Shown here: positions 21,141 through 33,609 of the stretch, in pieces
Numbering within the stretch: position 1 is the first letter of the stretch
Layout of the letters: every line of letters starts with the position of its first letter
NCBI GenBank assembly: GCA_026874595.1
Contig: CM049310.1
Coordinates: forward strand, 66,978,056-67,042,055
Direction of reading: 5' to 3'
Origin: Sipunculus nudus
Lineage: Eukaryota > Annelida > Sipuncula > Golfingiida > Sipunculidae
DNA length: 64,000 bases
The notes under the pieces: generated by a model
What the model was told of the DNA's origin: nothing
The model's database searches: none
What the model saw: only the letters and a program-made list of their open reading frames with translations
Program-made: the position numbers and the translations under genes

Positions 21141-23079
21141 GGATCACCTGGTGACATTATTGCTTGCCGGAAATCTTCGATTTCGGCAAGCATGTTGGTC
21201 AGTTGCGTATGTCTGTTTGTTGCTTACCGGAAATCTTCGATTTCGGCAAGTTGGTTGGTCAGTCGCGTATGTCTGTTTGTTTGTTGCTTGCCGGAAATCT
21301 TCGATTGCGGCAAGTTGGTTGGTCAGTCGCGTATGTCTGTCTGTCTGTTTATTTGTTTGTCTGTGGACTCTCTACAGGCCACAATTTTGCAGGAATTGCT
21401 TTCAAACTCACACAGCTGGTCAATAATCAAAATTCCAGGAAGCCTATTGTTTTTGGGCAATATAGGTCAAAGGTCAAGGTCATCAAAAGTATACAAAACG
21501 TTTTTTCTTCATATCTTTGTTACTATTAGTGGTATCTTCTTCAAACATAGCTCATTTTAAACGTCATTCCCAGGCCTTTCTTTTGGTGTGTAGCTCTTTC
21601 AAATATGCCGTAACCCTGGTTACGCATTTTGGAGGAAAAATCATGATATTCTGAAATAAGGGGTCTTATTTTTCTAACTTTAAAGCTAGAGAGGTCTAGT
21701 TTTTTGCATCAGGTAGCATTGAACAAGTACTGCAAGATTTTATTAAAAGTCTCGCGATATCTCGTATAATATCTCGTCAAACGAGATATTTCGAGATTTC
21801 AGTAATCTTGCCCTGGAGGTCACAGTTTTGCAGGAATCTTTTTGAAACTGACATATCGTAGGTCCTACACTATTATCTCGAAATTATTTTTTCCATTTTT
21901 TGAATGCAGCCGCTAGGTGGCGCTGTATGCAAACCTCCCCAACATGTCATGTTTTGGTCATATCTCCAAAACTGTGAGCCTCAATTACATAAACTATAGC
22001 TTATTTTCTTCCTCTGAGTCTTTTCAAAATCCTGGTGGAGTCATTTTGACTCAATTTTGAGTCACGTTGTCAGTGTGTCCGTCTGTTTCTCAGTTGTCCT
22101 CAAATTCGCCTACTTACCGGTTCTTGCGTCTCACATATAGCATTCTACAGGCCACAGTTTTGAAAGAATCCTTTTAAAACTATTACATCTTATGTCTTAC
22201 ACTATTATCTCGAAACCGATTTTTCATTTTCCAGAATTGGCCGCTAGGGGGCGGTGCACTCAAACTTCCACAACATATCCTTTTTGCCCATATCTCCAAA
22301 ACTATAAACCTCATTTACATAAACTATAGCTTATTTTCTTCCTCTGGGTCTTTCCAAAAACCTGGTGTATTCATTTGGTCTCAATCTTGAGTCACTTTGT
22401 CTGTGTGTCCGTCTGTTTCTCAGTTGTCCTCAAATTCGCTTGCTTGCCGGTTCTTGCGTCTCACATATCGCATTCTACAGGCCACAGTTTTGAAAGAATC
22501 CTTTTAAAACTATTACATCTTATGTCTTACACTAATATCTCGAAACCGATTTTTCATTTTCCAGAATTGGCCGCTAGGGGGCGGTGCACTCAAACTTGCA
22601 CAACATATAATTTTTTGGCCCTATCTCCAAAACTATTAACCTCATTTACATTAACTATAGCTTATTATCTTTCTCTGAGGTTTCTTCATAACATGATTAA
22701 GCCATCTGTTCTCAATCTTGGGTCAGTTTGTCAGTATGTTTGTCTGTTTGTCAGTTGTCCTCAATTTCGCCTGCTCCCTGGTTCTTGCGTCTCACATGTA
22801 GCATTCTACTGGCCACAGTTTTGCAGGAATCGTTTTGTAAATTACACTTGTCATATATCGTGATGACATCTGGAAGTCCTATGTTTATTATTCAAATAAG
22901 TCAAAGGTCAAGGTCAAGGTGATCAAAATATATCAAAATCTTATTTTCTTTAGAAATTTGTTAATATTGGTTCTTTCTTCACTAACTATGGATTATTTTC
23001 TTTCACTTTGACACTGCTCGTTCATCTGACTAACTTTACATCATTTCCGGCAAGCGCGTGACCTCAGGTCATCTAGTTT
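21141..23079. mobile_element. Foldback/TIR element, copy A, with ~330-bp internal repeats
   Basis: The left end carries GATCACCTGGTGAC, then three tandem hairpins of the form GCTTGCCGGAAATCTTCG-ATTTCGGCAAGC (21161, 21221, 21285). The right end is ATTTCCGGCAAGCG, then GTGACCTCAGGTCATCTAG, inverted relative to the left. The interior is a series of ~330-bp units, each with GGCCACAGTTTTG, TATCTCGAAA, a CTCF-like core and ACTATAGCTTATTTTCTTCC. A perfect 10-bp hairpin AATATCTCGTCAAACGAGAT... lies at 21768-21790. There is no transposase. It is a non-autonomous element of unknown superfamily. Confidence 0.65.
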
Positions 23080-25807
23080 GTTGCTTGCCGGAATCAAAGA
23101 TTTCGGCAAGCATGTTGGTCAGTTGCGTATGTCTGCGTATTTTTGAAACTGACATATTATAAGTCCTACACTAGTATCTCGAAATTGTTTTTTCATTTTT
23201 TGAATAGGGCCGCTAGGGGGCGCTGGATGCGAACCTCCTGAACATATCATATTTTGGCCATATCTCCAAAATTATAAGCCTCAATTACATAAACTATAGC
23301 TTATTTTCTTCCTCTGGGTCTTCTCCATAACCTAGTGTAGTCATCTGGTCACACTTTTGTGACACTTTGTCAATGTGTCTGTCTGTTTGTCAGTTGTCCT
23401 CAAATTCGCCTGCTTGCTCTTGCGTCTCACATATAGCATTCTACAGGCCACAGTTTTGAAAGAATCCTTTTGAAACTAAAACATCTTAAGTCTTACACTA
23501 ATATCTCGAAACCAATTTTTCATTTTCCGGATATGGCCGGTAGGGGGCGCTAAACTCGAACCTCTCCCAACATATCATGCTTTGGCAATATCTCCAAAAC
23601 TATAAACCTCAGTAACATAAACTGTAGCTTTTTTCTTCCTTTGGGTCTTCTCCATAACCTGGAGTAGTCATCTGGACTCAATCTTGAGTCACTTTGTCAG
23701 TGTTTTCGTCTGTTTGTCAGTTGTCCTCAAATTCGCCTGCGTGTTGGTTCTTGCGTCCCACTTATAGCATTCTATAGGCCACAGTTTTGACGGAATCCTT
23801 TTGAAACTATAACATCTTATGTCTTACACTAATTTCTAAAAATAAATTTTTCATTTTCCTGATATGGCCACTAATGGGCGCTGCACATGACCCTCACACA
23901 CATACCATTGTATTGGCCATATCTCTACACCCAAAGCCTCAGTTACATTAGCTATAGCATATTTTCTTCCTTTGAGTCTTCTCCATAACCTGATTAAGGC
24001 ATATGGTTTCAATCTTCTGTCACTTTGTCAGTGTGTCCATCTGTTTGTCCGTTATCCTCAAAGTCGCCTGCTTGCTGGTTCTTACGCCTTACATATAGCA
24101 TTCTACAGGCCACAGCTTTGACGGAATCCTTTTGAAACTGGGACATCTCATGTCATACACTAATAATACGAAACGCATTTGTCGTCTTCGGAATATGTCT
24201 GCTAGAGGGCGCTACAGTCGAACCTCCCAAGTATATCATTAATTCGCCATACCTCCAAAACTATAAATCTAAATTACATGAATTATAACTCATTTTCTTC
24301 CTTTGAATCTTCTCAATCACCAGGTTATGTCATCTGGTGTCAATCTTGTCTCACAAAGTCAGTATGTCTGTCTGTTCGTCTTTTGTTGTCAGCTTTGTCT
24401 GCTTGCCTGTTCTTTTGTCTCATATGTCATTCTACGGGCCACATATTCTCAGCAATGTCCCTGAGAGTCATTCCATTAATAGAAAACCGACAATATGTTC
24501 TGTCTGTCCGTCTGTGTTTCACTTCCGATTTCCGGCAAGCGTTCGACCTATGGTCGTCTAGTTTGTTTGTTTGTCTGTCTGTCTCCAGCCTAAAATGCAC
24601 AGCGATCGCTTTCAAACTTACATAGTTGATGTACAACCAAAAGTGCCCGAAGCCTATTGAATTTTGTCATTATCAGTCGACGGTCAAGGGCAAGGTCATC
24701 AAAAGTTTGCAAAACGGTTTTTCCTTCATATCTTTGTCACTATTAGTCGTATCTACTTCAACTGTAGCTCATTTTAATCGTCATTCCAAGGCCTTTCTTC
24801 TGGTGTATAGCGGCCTCAAATTTGCGGTAACCATGGTTACGCATTTTTGGAGAAAAGTCATGATTTTCGAAAATAAGGGGTCTCATTTTTCTAACTGTCA
24901 GTTTTAAAGCTACAGAGATCTAGTTGTTTGCATCAGGTAGCATACAAGTAGTATTGTTTGATTATTCTGCAACTCTCGCAATATCTCGTACAATATCTCG
25001 TCAAACGAGAAATTTCGAGATATCGCTTAATGACAGCCTAGATTTCACAAATATACAGGAATCATTTTGAAACTAATATATCTTATTTCTTACACTAATA
25101 TCTCGAAATAGATTTTTCATTTTCCAGATATGGCTGCTAGGTGGCGCTGCACACAAACTTCCCGAATATATCATTTTTTAGCCATATCTCTAAAATTATA
25201 AACCTTAATTACAGAAACTATAGCTTATTTTCTTCCCCTGGGTCTTTTCCATAAGCTGAGTAAGTCAACTGGTCTCAGCTTTGTGTAACTTTGTCAGTAT
25301 GTCTGTTTGTTTGATAGTTCTCAAATTCACCTGCTTGCTGGTTTTTATATTTTACTTATAGCATTCTAAAGGCCATGGTTTTGCAGGAATCGTTTTGAAA
25401 CTGGTACATCTTATGTCTTACAGTAATATCTCGAAAAGTATTTTTCATTTTACGGATATGGCCGCTAGGGGGCGCTGCATTCGAACCTCCCCAACATTTC
25501 ATGTTTTGCCCATATCTTCAGAACTATAAACCTCAGTAACATAAAGTGTAACTTATTTTCTTTCCCTGAGTCGTCTCCATAACCTGGTCAAGTGATCTGG
25601 TCTCAATCCTGTGTCATTTTGTCAGTATGTCTATCTGTTTGTCAGTTGTCCTCAATTTCGCCTGCTTGCTGGTTCTTGTGTCTTACATATACCATTCTTC
25701 AGGCCACAGTTTTGAAGGAATCCTTTTGAAACTGGTACATGTTATGTCTTACACTAATATCTCGAAATAGATTTTTCATTTTCTGGATATTGCCGCTAGG
25801 GGGTGCT
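21910..25807 (+). promoter_or_regulatory. Ten CTCF-like core motifs, all in one orientation
   Basis: CCGCTAGGGGGCGCT or a near variant occurs at 21910, 22241, 22571, 23210, 23537, 23868, 24199, 25134, 25462 and 25793 (15 bp each). It occurs once per ~330-bp repeat unit. The form CCGCTAGGGGGCGCT matches 14 of 15 positions of the CTCF core CCASYAGRKGGCRSY as I remember it. Binding is not shown by sequence alone. Confidence 0.55.
23080..24563. mobile_element. Foldback/TIR element, copy B (internally deleted)
   Basis: It begins with the same GTTGCTTGCCGGAA hairpin directly against the end of copy A. It skips the front part and continues with four ~330-bp units. It ends TTCCGGCAAGCGTTCGACCT then ATGGTCGTCTAGTTT, where CGACCTATGGTCG is a palindrome equivalent to GACCTCAGGTC in copy A. 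Non-coding. Confidence 0.6.
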
Positions 25808-26157
25808 GCACACGACCTTCCGAAATATTAAATTTTTGGCCATATCTTCAAAATTATAAACCTCAGTTACATAAACTATAGCTTATTTTCTTCCTCTGAG
25901 TCTTATCCATAACTTGGTTAAGTCATCTGGTCTGAAGCTTGTGTCACTTTGTCAGTATGTCTGTCTGTTTGTCATTTGTTGTCAGCTATGTCTGCTTTCA
26001 TGTTCTTTTGTGTGATATATGTCATTTAACAGGCCCAACTTTTCACCAGTCGCTCTGAAAGTCACTCAATTGTTAGAAAACCGACAGTTTGTTCTGTCTG
26101 TCCGTCTGTTTGTCATTTCAACTTCCGGCAAGCGTTCGACCTATGGTCGTCTAGTTT
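24564..26157. mobile_element. Foldback/TIR element, copy C (left hairpins missing)
   Basis: It starts at the GTCTGTCTGTCTCCAGCC segment that in copy A follows the hairpins. It shares the front part (AAGGTCATCAAAAGT, GGTTACGCATTTT, CATCAGGTAGCAT, AATATCTCGTCAAACGAGA) and has four ~330-bp units. It ends CTTCCGGCAAGCGTTCGACC and TATGGTCGTCTAGTTT. Non-coding. Confidence 0.6.
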
Positions 26158-26159
26158 AA

Positions 26160-26720
26160 TACTTTTCCCCCATGTATTACATTTCCATTTTTAATTCATT
26201 TCATCCAATCTGAATCTTTAATCGTCGGATAGAAATATTTTATCACTTACAACATGTATGTAAATGTGTATACATAAATAACACTTTGGAATGTGTTCTT
26301 ATTTTAATACTTAGTGACAAACAACCTTATTGGTGTTACTGGACACCCACCTACGCTAATACAATTGGGAAGAGATATAATCAAACGCAAATGCAAATGC
26401 GATGAAAATTATCAAATGCACGTGCAAATACGATAAAATTATTAAATGCAAACGCACTTAGAAATGCATTCTTCAACTGAACCCTGTTTGTTTACATAAT
26501 AATTTATTATTACATTTATTGAATTACATAGCGGGACATATATCGAATTAATATGACATGAGTGTAACCACTGGTATAATATAGAATAATAATATAGAAC
26601 ATCCCTTGTGACCGAATATCGTGTTTTCGTAGACCTGCATGATTGTATATTTTCTCCGATTTTCATGTAGCATTGTCATAGCAATTTGCTAATATTTAAC
26701 GGTTCAGATTATGTACAATT
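26160..26720. other. Unassigned AT-rich stretch
   Basis: It contains a short ATGCAAATGC/AAATACGAT repeated phrase at 26385-26455. Nothing else was recognised. Confidence 0.4.
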
Positions 26721-26723
26721 ACG

Positions 26724-26726
<3 letters not shown>

Positions 26727-26792
<66 letters not shown>

Positions 26793-26799
26793 AACACAA

Positions 26800-26850
<51 letters not shown>
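26727..26850. repeat. (TA)n(CA)n(TA)n microsatellite
   Basis: A TA run, then a CA run with a few interruptions, then a short TA run. The ORF across it is low complexity. Confidence 0.97.
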
Positions 26851-27289
26851 GTCCATAGCTGTAGCTATTTTATAACACTTACATGACACCTGTGATCAAA
26901 GGGAATATTTTTAAAATAAATCTCTCCGACACTGACATATTGAAGCAATATATTGTGCTCTCCCCTCCTATACTCTGGCAGTATCATTCTAGTAATGGCT
27001 CATTCAGAGACTTCTTAACGGAAACTGTGTAACCAGTGCGGACGTAGTTGGAGCCATATATGTCCCTGAACGACTAATCGTGATCGCATTATTGCGAATA
27101 CAGATTGGCAGTGGGTGATTTGACGATTTGACTGCCGGTACAGCCTGGTTTGTTTGTCTTGTGCTCGGTATCAGTCAGAGGCCTGCTAACTATCTTTTCA
27201 TTACATTTCTATTCTCACAACATACAGGTTGACACACCACACTCCCTCATCTTCGGGCTGTTCTACTGGAAAGAAAATGTTAAAACTTC

Positions 27290-28045
27290 ATTTCCCAGTT
27301 GCCCAACAAAGCCAGTAGCCCATGGGGTAGGAAGAGTATCCGTGCATCCTCTCTTGGATTTTATGACTTAGGTATTTTTAGATGCCCAAGTATGTCCAAT
27401 TAATGATTTAATATGTTAACATTGATTATTTTGGGATACACTGCCCTTTTAGGACATTTAAAGACAAACGCGTCATTACGCACGGCACCCGCGAACAAGT
27501 CGCTTGATAAGGGGGTAGGGTGTATGACATGTAAATGCATTTAGTTCGATTAATATTTGATATATTCACTTCAAATAAACTGTATTGTATTTGAAAGTAG
27601 TGGTAAAAGTAAATAATGAAAATAATCATTTAGATTTACGATATGTTTATTGTTAATTAAGCAATTTGTTAGGATACTAATAAATAACCTGAAAGGATTT
27701 TGAATTTTCCAGCTTTTTTTAAACTTTTCAACAGAGTAGTTTTTGTTAGATGATGTTGACATTTCTGAAGGTCTAATACATTAATACAATTCTTGACACT
27801 TCAGGGAGTCCTTTTGATAAAATTATGAATATTTAATCATAAACCCATGCAATGAATGACCCACTGTTAAGTCTATTTTTCAGTTCCTTTTGTATATAAG
27901 GTGAATGTGGTGTCCCATTTTCCTCTCTAGATTCACTTGATTTTCATTGTGATGCTTCCGTGATACTATAAATAGCTATCCTTCTGAACCTGAAGGTGCT
28001 TATTGGCTTTAATAATTATGAAAGCCCTCTCTTGGACCATTTTGA
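27290..28045 (+). repeat. ~0.7-kb dispersed repeat, copy 1
   Basis: Shares a full-length backbone with 28080-28710 and, inverted, 33610-34290. Landmarks in order are GATTTTATGACTTAGGTATT, CGCGTCATTACGCACGGCAC, AATATTTGA, CATTTCTGAAGGTCTAATAC, TTTTGTATATAAGGTGAATG and CACTTGATTTTCATTGTGAT. Non-coding. I see no terminal inverted repeats or tail that would place it in a class. Confidence 0.75.
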
Positions 28046-28079
28046 ACACATAATAATCATACAAAAATAATCTTATATA

Positions 28080-28710
28080 GGCCGTGGGCTTGGAAGGCTG
28101 ACCGTGCACACCCTCTGGGATTTCATGACAAAGGTATTTTAGATTCAAGGTATGTCCATTTAATAAATTAAGATGCTAAGATTGATAACATGTAGAGACA
28201 ACCGCGTCATTACGCACGGCACCCGCGGCTTAATATTTGACATATTTACTTCAAATACACTGCATTGTATTTGCATTTAGTCGGGAAAAGTAACTGATAA
28301 AAATAATCTCTTGAATATATTATATTTTTCTGTTGATTAAGCAATTAATAACATTATTTAATAAACATCATGAAAGATTCTCTTCACACTTTTTCCAGTT
28401 TTATGATATAATATGGACATTTCTGAAGTTCTAGTTTATTAATACATTAGTTCCTGACACTCTTGAAAACACATTTTTAAAAATAAAATTATGAACATTG
28501 ACCACATACCCATGCGATGAATGACAATATGTTAATTCTTTTTTTACAGTACACTTTGTATATAACGTGTATGATGTGTTCTGTGTTCCTCTCTCGATGT
28601 ACCTCACCGTGATGCTCATCACGTAGTCATTCTAAGTAGTCGAATCTTTTGAGATTAAGTATGTAAACACTAGTAAATATTTCTCTCAAATCATTTTGAA
28701 TATATAATTA
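28080..28710 (+). repeat. ~0.7-kb dispersed repeat, copy 2
   Basis: Direct neighbour of copy 1 in the same orientation, with the same CGCGTCATTACGCACGGCAC core (28204-28223) but more diverged toward its right end. Two adjacent copies may reflect tandem duplication followed by decay. Confidence 0.7.
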
Positions 28711-28719
28711 TATAATGAT

Positions 28720-30180
28720 ATTAAACTTTCTCCAAAAATAAGCACTAACCCGTTGTATGTTAACCCTTCTGAAATGTTGTGACAGATTTTTCCTCAATAA
28801 GTTAAAGACTTAAAAACCAGATAATTCAAATAATTCAATTATTTTGGATTCCTGAAAGTCAAGGCCCGTGCATCAGGCAAATACAGTGAGGGGTATAAGG
28901 TGTAGTGTCACACCACGGTTTTTAGGCAAGGTTGCAAGTTTCAGTTATCATGCATAATTATTAATTATGGCTACTACTGCTTATTTCTTTTATTTTATTT
29001 TGGTTGATGTCCTCCTGTACGTTTTTATCATGTTGTTATAAATATATGATGAAAGAGCAACATATTTCCGAGCCACTCATTCTTAATCGTGATCGCGGAA
29101 GGAGACATTTCATATTAGTTTATAAGAATGAGCAAATATATCTATTTGTTATACTAGTGATCTGAGCAAGTTTGCTTTTTTTGTTTAATTTATGTTCGTT
29201 GGCATAACTGAGTGTTTTCTTGTGACCCCTCTTAGGGTCCTAAGTTTGATTTTCTGCGGATTAATAATCTAAAAGTAAAATACCTTGTAAAACATTTGTG
29301 TTATATTGTGTCACCTATGGGCAAATTTCCAAATGAGGTCATGTGCATTGCGAAATACCTAATATGGAAGTGCTTGACTATATTTCACATATCTTGCATT
29401 TTTTCTTATTCTTTTTTTAAGTATCAATATCAATAAAGTGTATATAAATAACACTGAAAAGCAGTTCCAGAACGCATACCTCAGCCAATAACTGGATCAC
29501 CAGTGATGGAATAAAACTAGGATCCTGGTCAAACGTTGGTGTGTGGTCCGTAAACCCTGGAACGATATTTATTCAAGCTGAGAATAATCGTTCACATTTC
29601 ACCAGCTCGATGCTTGCATCACATGTGAGTTCAGACTGTCAGAACAGTTCGATTAAATGACTACAGTGTCTCCCTCTCCTAAGACAAAAAAATATTGCCT
29701 TATCTCATAAAGGCAAATATTTCTTCAAACATAATTGATTTATGTCGATTCAGGTTACCTCTACTATTTAATAGATAACACCAATGGTTTAACCCTAACC
29801 CTCAACAAAATTAAATCAAAATCTGTTTAGACTTTTTGAACATGTCCTTACTCACGGACGTGAAATAAAGACCTACACTGGGCATGTCATGGGAAGAGGG
29901 AGAATAATCACTTGAAAACAAACGTCATTCAAGTGAAATATGACGATTATAATAATAATAAATATTCTTAATACCATGGAAGGAAAGTGTGGGTCAGACA
30001 TGGAAACCCCTGTTGAACCTTCTGGTACAAGGTTCGAGCTGAGACAGACCAAATGCAGCATTTGCATATAACTAAATATCTAGCAAATATCAATATCTAG
30101 CAACAGTTTCCTATTAAACAAAATAAACGTAACTAAATCTCTAAGATTTTTTTTTACCACGAATAATCTGTCATATTCAG
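28720..30180. other. Unassigned AT-rich stretch
   Basis: No ORF, repeat or RNA feature was recognised on either strand. The 64-codon minus ORF at 29873-30067 shows no motif. Confidence 0.4.
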
Positions 30181-30186
30181 CTTAAT

Positions 30187-30636
30187 GTCCTGACCTGTTG
30201 GTCACGTGGTACTGGTAAACCTAAGATGAATGTCCTGACCTGTTGGTCACGTGGTACTGGCTAGCCTAAGATGAATGTCCTGACCTGTTGGTCACGTGGT
30301 ACTGGTTAGCCTAAGATAAATGTCCTGACCTGTTGGTCACGTGGTACTGGTTAGCCTAAGATGAATTTCCTGACCTGTTGGTCACATGTTACTGGTTAGC
30401 CTAAGATGAATGTCCTGACCTGTTGGTCACATGTTACTGGTTAGCCTAAGATGAATTTCCTGACCTGTTGGTCACGTGGTACTGGTTAGCCTAAGATGAA
30501 TGTCCTGACCTGCTGGTCACATGTTACTGGTTAGCCTAAGATGAATGTCCTGACCTGTTGGTCACGTGGTACTGGTTAGCCCAAGATGAATGTCCTGACC
30601 TGCTGGTCACATGTTACTGGTTAGCCTAAGATGAAT
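30187..30636. repeat. 45-bp tandem array, about 10 copies
   Basis: The unit is TGTCCTGACCTGTTGGTCAC then GTGGTACTGGTTAGCCTAAG and ATGAA. Copies alternate GGTCACGTGGTAC with GGTCACATGTTAC. The intact form holds a CACGTG E-box-type palindrome. Confidence 0.95.
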
Positions 30637-30639
30637 TAC

Positions 30640-31495
30640 AACCCAGCAGTTACTACATGTATTATTTGATTTGAATACTTTATCAGCATTGAATAATATT
30701 TTGAATTAAATACAATTCTTAATGATACTTCAGGAGTGGATCTTACAAGATAACACTGAGTACTCATCAGTAGCCATTGTGTGTATATAAGCGGTTATTT
30801 ATGCAGGTACTATAAAGAAACATTAGCATTGTTTATTTTACCCATATGCTGTTTACATTTAGGAAGCGTGTTTTCGAGGGGGGGGGGGGGGGGTAGGGGT
30901 AAATTTCCCCGATCGCTACATTTTTCCTATCGATATGATTTCCCAACAATGACTACTGCCATTCAAGTGGAATACTTTTATTCTATTATACTTTAACCTC
31001 TTGCTTGTTTAAATAGCCTTGATTGATAGAGCACTGAATTTGACATTGGGACTATATTACCTTGACTTCTCTTGATAAATAGTGTTCATTTTCCATAAAC
31101 TTAACTATACAATGCATGGCCATTGGTAATGCATTTCCAGTAGTAACCACTAATATCTAAATGATTCTTCATAAATAATACGTGTTTTGGGGACTGGCAA
31201 AGGAAGGTGGGTGTATATGATTGATTTATATTATGTTCACGCTTACTTGTATTTTAAAAAGAATAAGTTAAAGATATTTTGCCAAATTGTTAACAGACAT
31301 TTTAATTTTCTAACATGATTTCAATAACACGCCCGCCATTCATGAAATTGATTTTGAAATAGGAACCAATATTTCATTTTCCGTTTTATAATTTGAAGAG
31401 TAAGCACTGAAATTGCAGAAAGCCTTATCATTAATAACAAAATTATTGAGGACTGGCATGGGAGTTGGGGGCTCAATCCCCTTGAATTGGCATGT

Positions 31496-31560
<65 letters not shown>

Positions 31561-32390
31561 TGCGCTCGAGCGTATCGGTTATGAGTTGCCTAATTGTTAA
31601 TGAGGAGAAACTTGTTTCGGTGCCTGCATTTGCTTATTAATTCTGATCTCGTGTTTAGTATTGAATATTTTCGTCTGGTTATAATGAATAGTTTTTCCCA
31701 CAGGCATAACTGACAGCGTTTTGTGATATTTGAGTACTATATATATTTATATATTTATATAACATAAACATAAACGTTTCTTTTTAAAAGATGCCATAAA
31801 CAGGTGAACTCACATGCGAATTATATATATCTACAACACCATCTAACAGAAGCTGAGTTATCTTTTACATATGTATTTACCGAAAAAAATGAAAATATAT
31901 AAAAGAATAAAAACTAAATATATATAAAAAAATATGATACAGTTGGACGCACACGTTTGAGATGGAATATTAAGTAGTAGTCCTAATGGTACCCGTGCTA
32001 GGCTCCGACTCTGTGACGAGTAGAGGCACAGGCTTTGTTTAGAATCCATGACTTCTGATTGTTTCATGTTAAATACATCACTCTGTTTGCTCCGTCATTT
32101 TTCTGAAATCTCAAAAATGATAGGTAAATGCTTTTAAATTAGATTCTTCCCAGAAATAGCACATGTATCCTCCCTTCCCTGTTTGGTACTGTCACTGTGA
32201 AATCATCTGTTTGTTTCGCTGCTGTTAATACTCTTACCTTTTTCAACCATTATTTTCTATCGCATTGAAAAAAAATCTTCATAAAACTATTAATGGCTTT
32301 GTTTTTGCAGCGCAAAAACAGAAATATGTCTGTCCTATGGACCATCCCGAAACATAAGGGTGGAATATGCAAAACAATATCTCATAACAA
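30640..32390. other. Unassigned, with a G16 tract and a (TA)n microsatellite
   Basis: G16 lies at 30878-30893 and the TA run at about 31498-31558. The remainder is AT-rich and holds no recognisable gene. Confidence 0.5.
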
Positions 32391-32394
32391 AGAT

Positions 32395-33225
32395 TCCATT
32401 TTTCAACAGATTTGACTTTGAAGGTCAAGGACAAGGTCCAATGAGATTTTGACAGAAAAAAACTGGTTTGTCAAATTTGAAGAAAAAATCTTCAGTACCT
32501 CCAAAGTTATGGGGGTCACAATGATCCTAGAATTGCATAAATCTGACCTTGAAGATCAAGGTCAAGTTCACTGGATTTTGAACTCTTTTGAGATTTTGGT
32601 AGGAACGAGTATTTTTAATCTTTCAGGGAAAATATGCTGCCCTTCAAAAGTTATCGCGTTGACAAGACACTAACTATAATTCAGCAGATTTGACCTTAAA
32701 GATCCTGATCAAGGTCACGGGGTTTTGAACTCGTCAGAGAACTTGGTAGGAACAGTTGGTGTGCCCAATTTGAGGATAAAATGTGAAATACTTCAAAAGT
32801 TAAAGGGTTAACAAAAATTTTACATTTCGGCAGATCTGACTTTGAGATGAAGGTCAAGGTCATTAGGTTTCATACTCTATCTATATTGTGGTAGGAACAA
32901 GGAGTGTTTAATATTTTGGAAGGAACGTGCAGCCCTTCAAAAGTTATCTAGTTCACAAGACAATAACTATAATTCGGCCGATTTGACTATGAATATACTT
33001 GTCAAGGTCATCGGGTTTCCAACCCGTCCGAGAACTTGGTAGGAACAATTGGTGAACCACATTTGAGGAAAAAATGATAATACTTCAAAAGTTATGAGGT
33101 TCACCGGGTTTCGAACTCGTCCGGGATTTTGGGATGAACAATGAATGTTTCAAATTTTGGAGGAAAATAGGCAGCCATCAAAAGTTATCGCGTTCACAAG
33201 ATATTCTACAGACGACGACAGACGA
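32395..33225 (+). repeat. Decayed dispersed repeat with GACCTTGAAGATCAAGGTCA motifs
   Basis: About six diverged units (~145 bp) carry TGACCTTGAAGATCAAGGTC, GGTTTTGAACTC, GAACTTGGTAGGAACA and TTCAAAAGTTAT. The block ends with CAGACGACGACAGACGATGG. Similar repeats are widespread in molluscs as far as I know. Several units contain TCAAGGTCA, the half-site for monomeric nuclear receptors of the ERR/SF-1 type. Whether it matters is unknown. Confidence 0.7.
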
Positions 33226-33609
33226 TGGTACGGAAAACAACATGTCTCCGATTGAGGAGGAGGGGGCGGGGGCATAAATATAATTAAGCTGTATAATCCG
33301 TAGTGAATAATTATGCATGATAACTGAAACTGTTGCTGTACATGCCTTCTTATTCTTTCTCCTTTTGACATAATTTGAAACCTTGAATACGGTGGTCAGG
33401 ACGCTACCTATCATGTGTTGTACGGGTCTAATGCACTGTGCTTCTCCTTAAATAATTAAATTATTTTGTTAACAATTTTGTTAATATTTTGTTTTGTTTT
33501 TCCATTGTGTGGACAAAAACATCACAATAATTCACATGGATAGGCATGAAACCGATTAGTTCTCAGTCTATTGAAAGTTTAAATGAATATTTTTTTTATG
33601 TTTAAAATG

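Noticed and set aside
22375-22863. 162-codon plus ORF and neighbours at 21139-21560 and 24278-24625
   Set aside because: They lie in the foldback-element repeat units. The frame is not kept between the ~330-bp units.
26686-26886. Ile-Tyr repeat ORFs here and at 53945, 55363-55841, 56938-57437, 57995-58397, 61990-62391 and 62883-63137
   Set aside because: They are translations of TA/CA/CT microsatellites.
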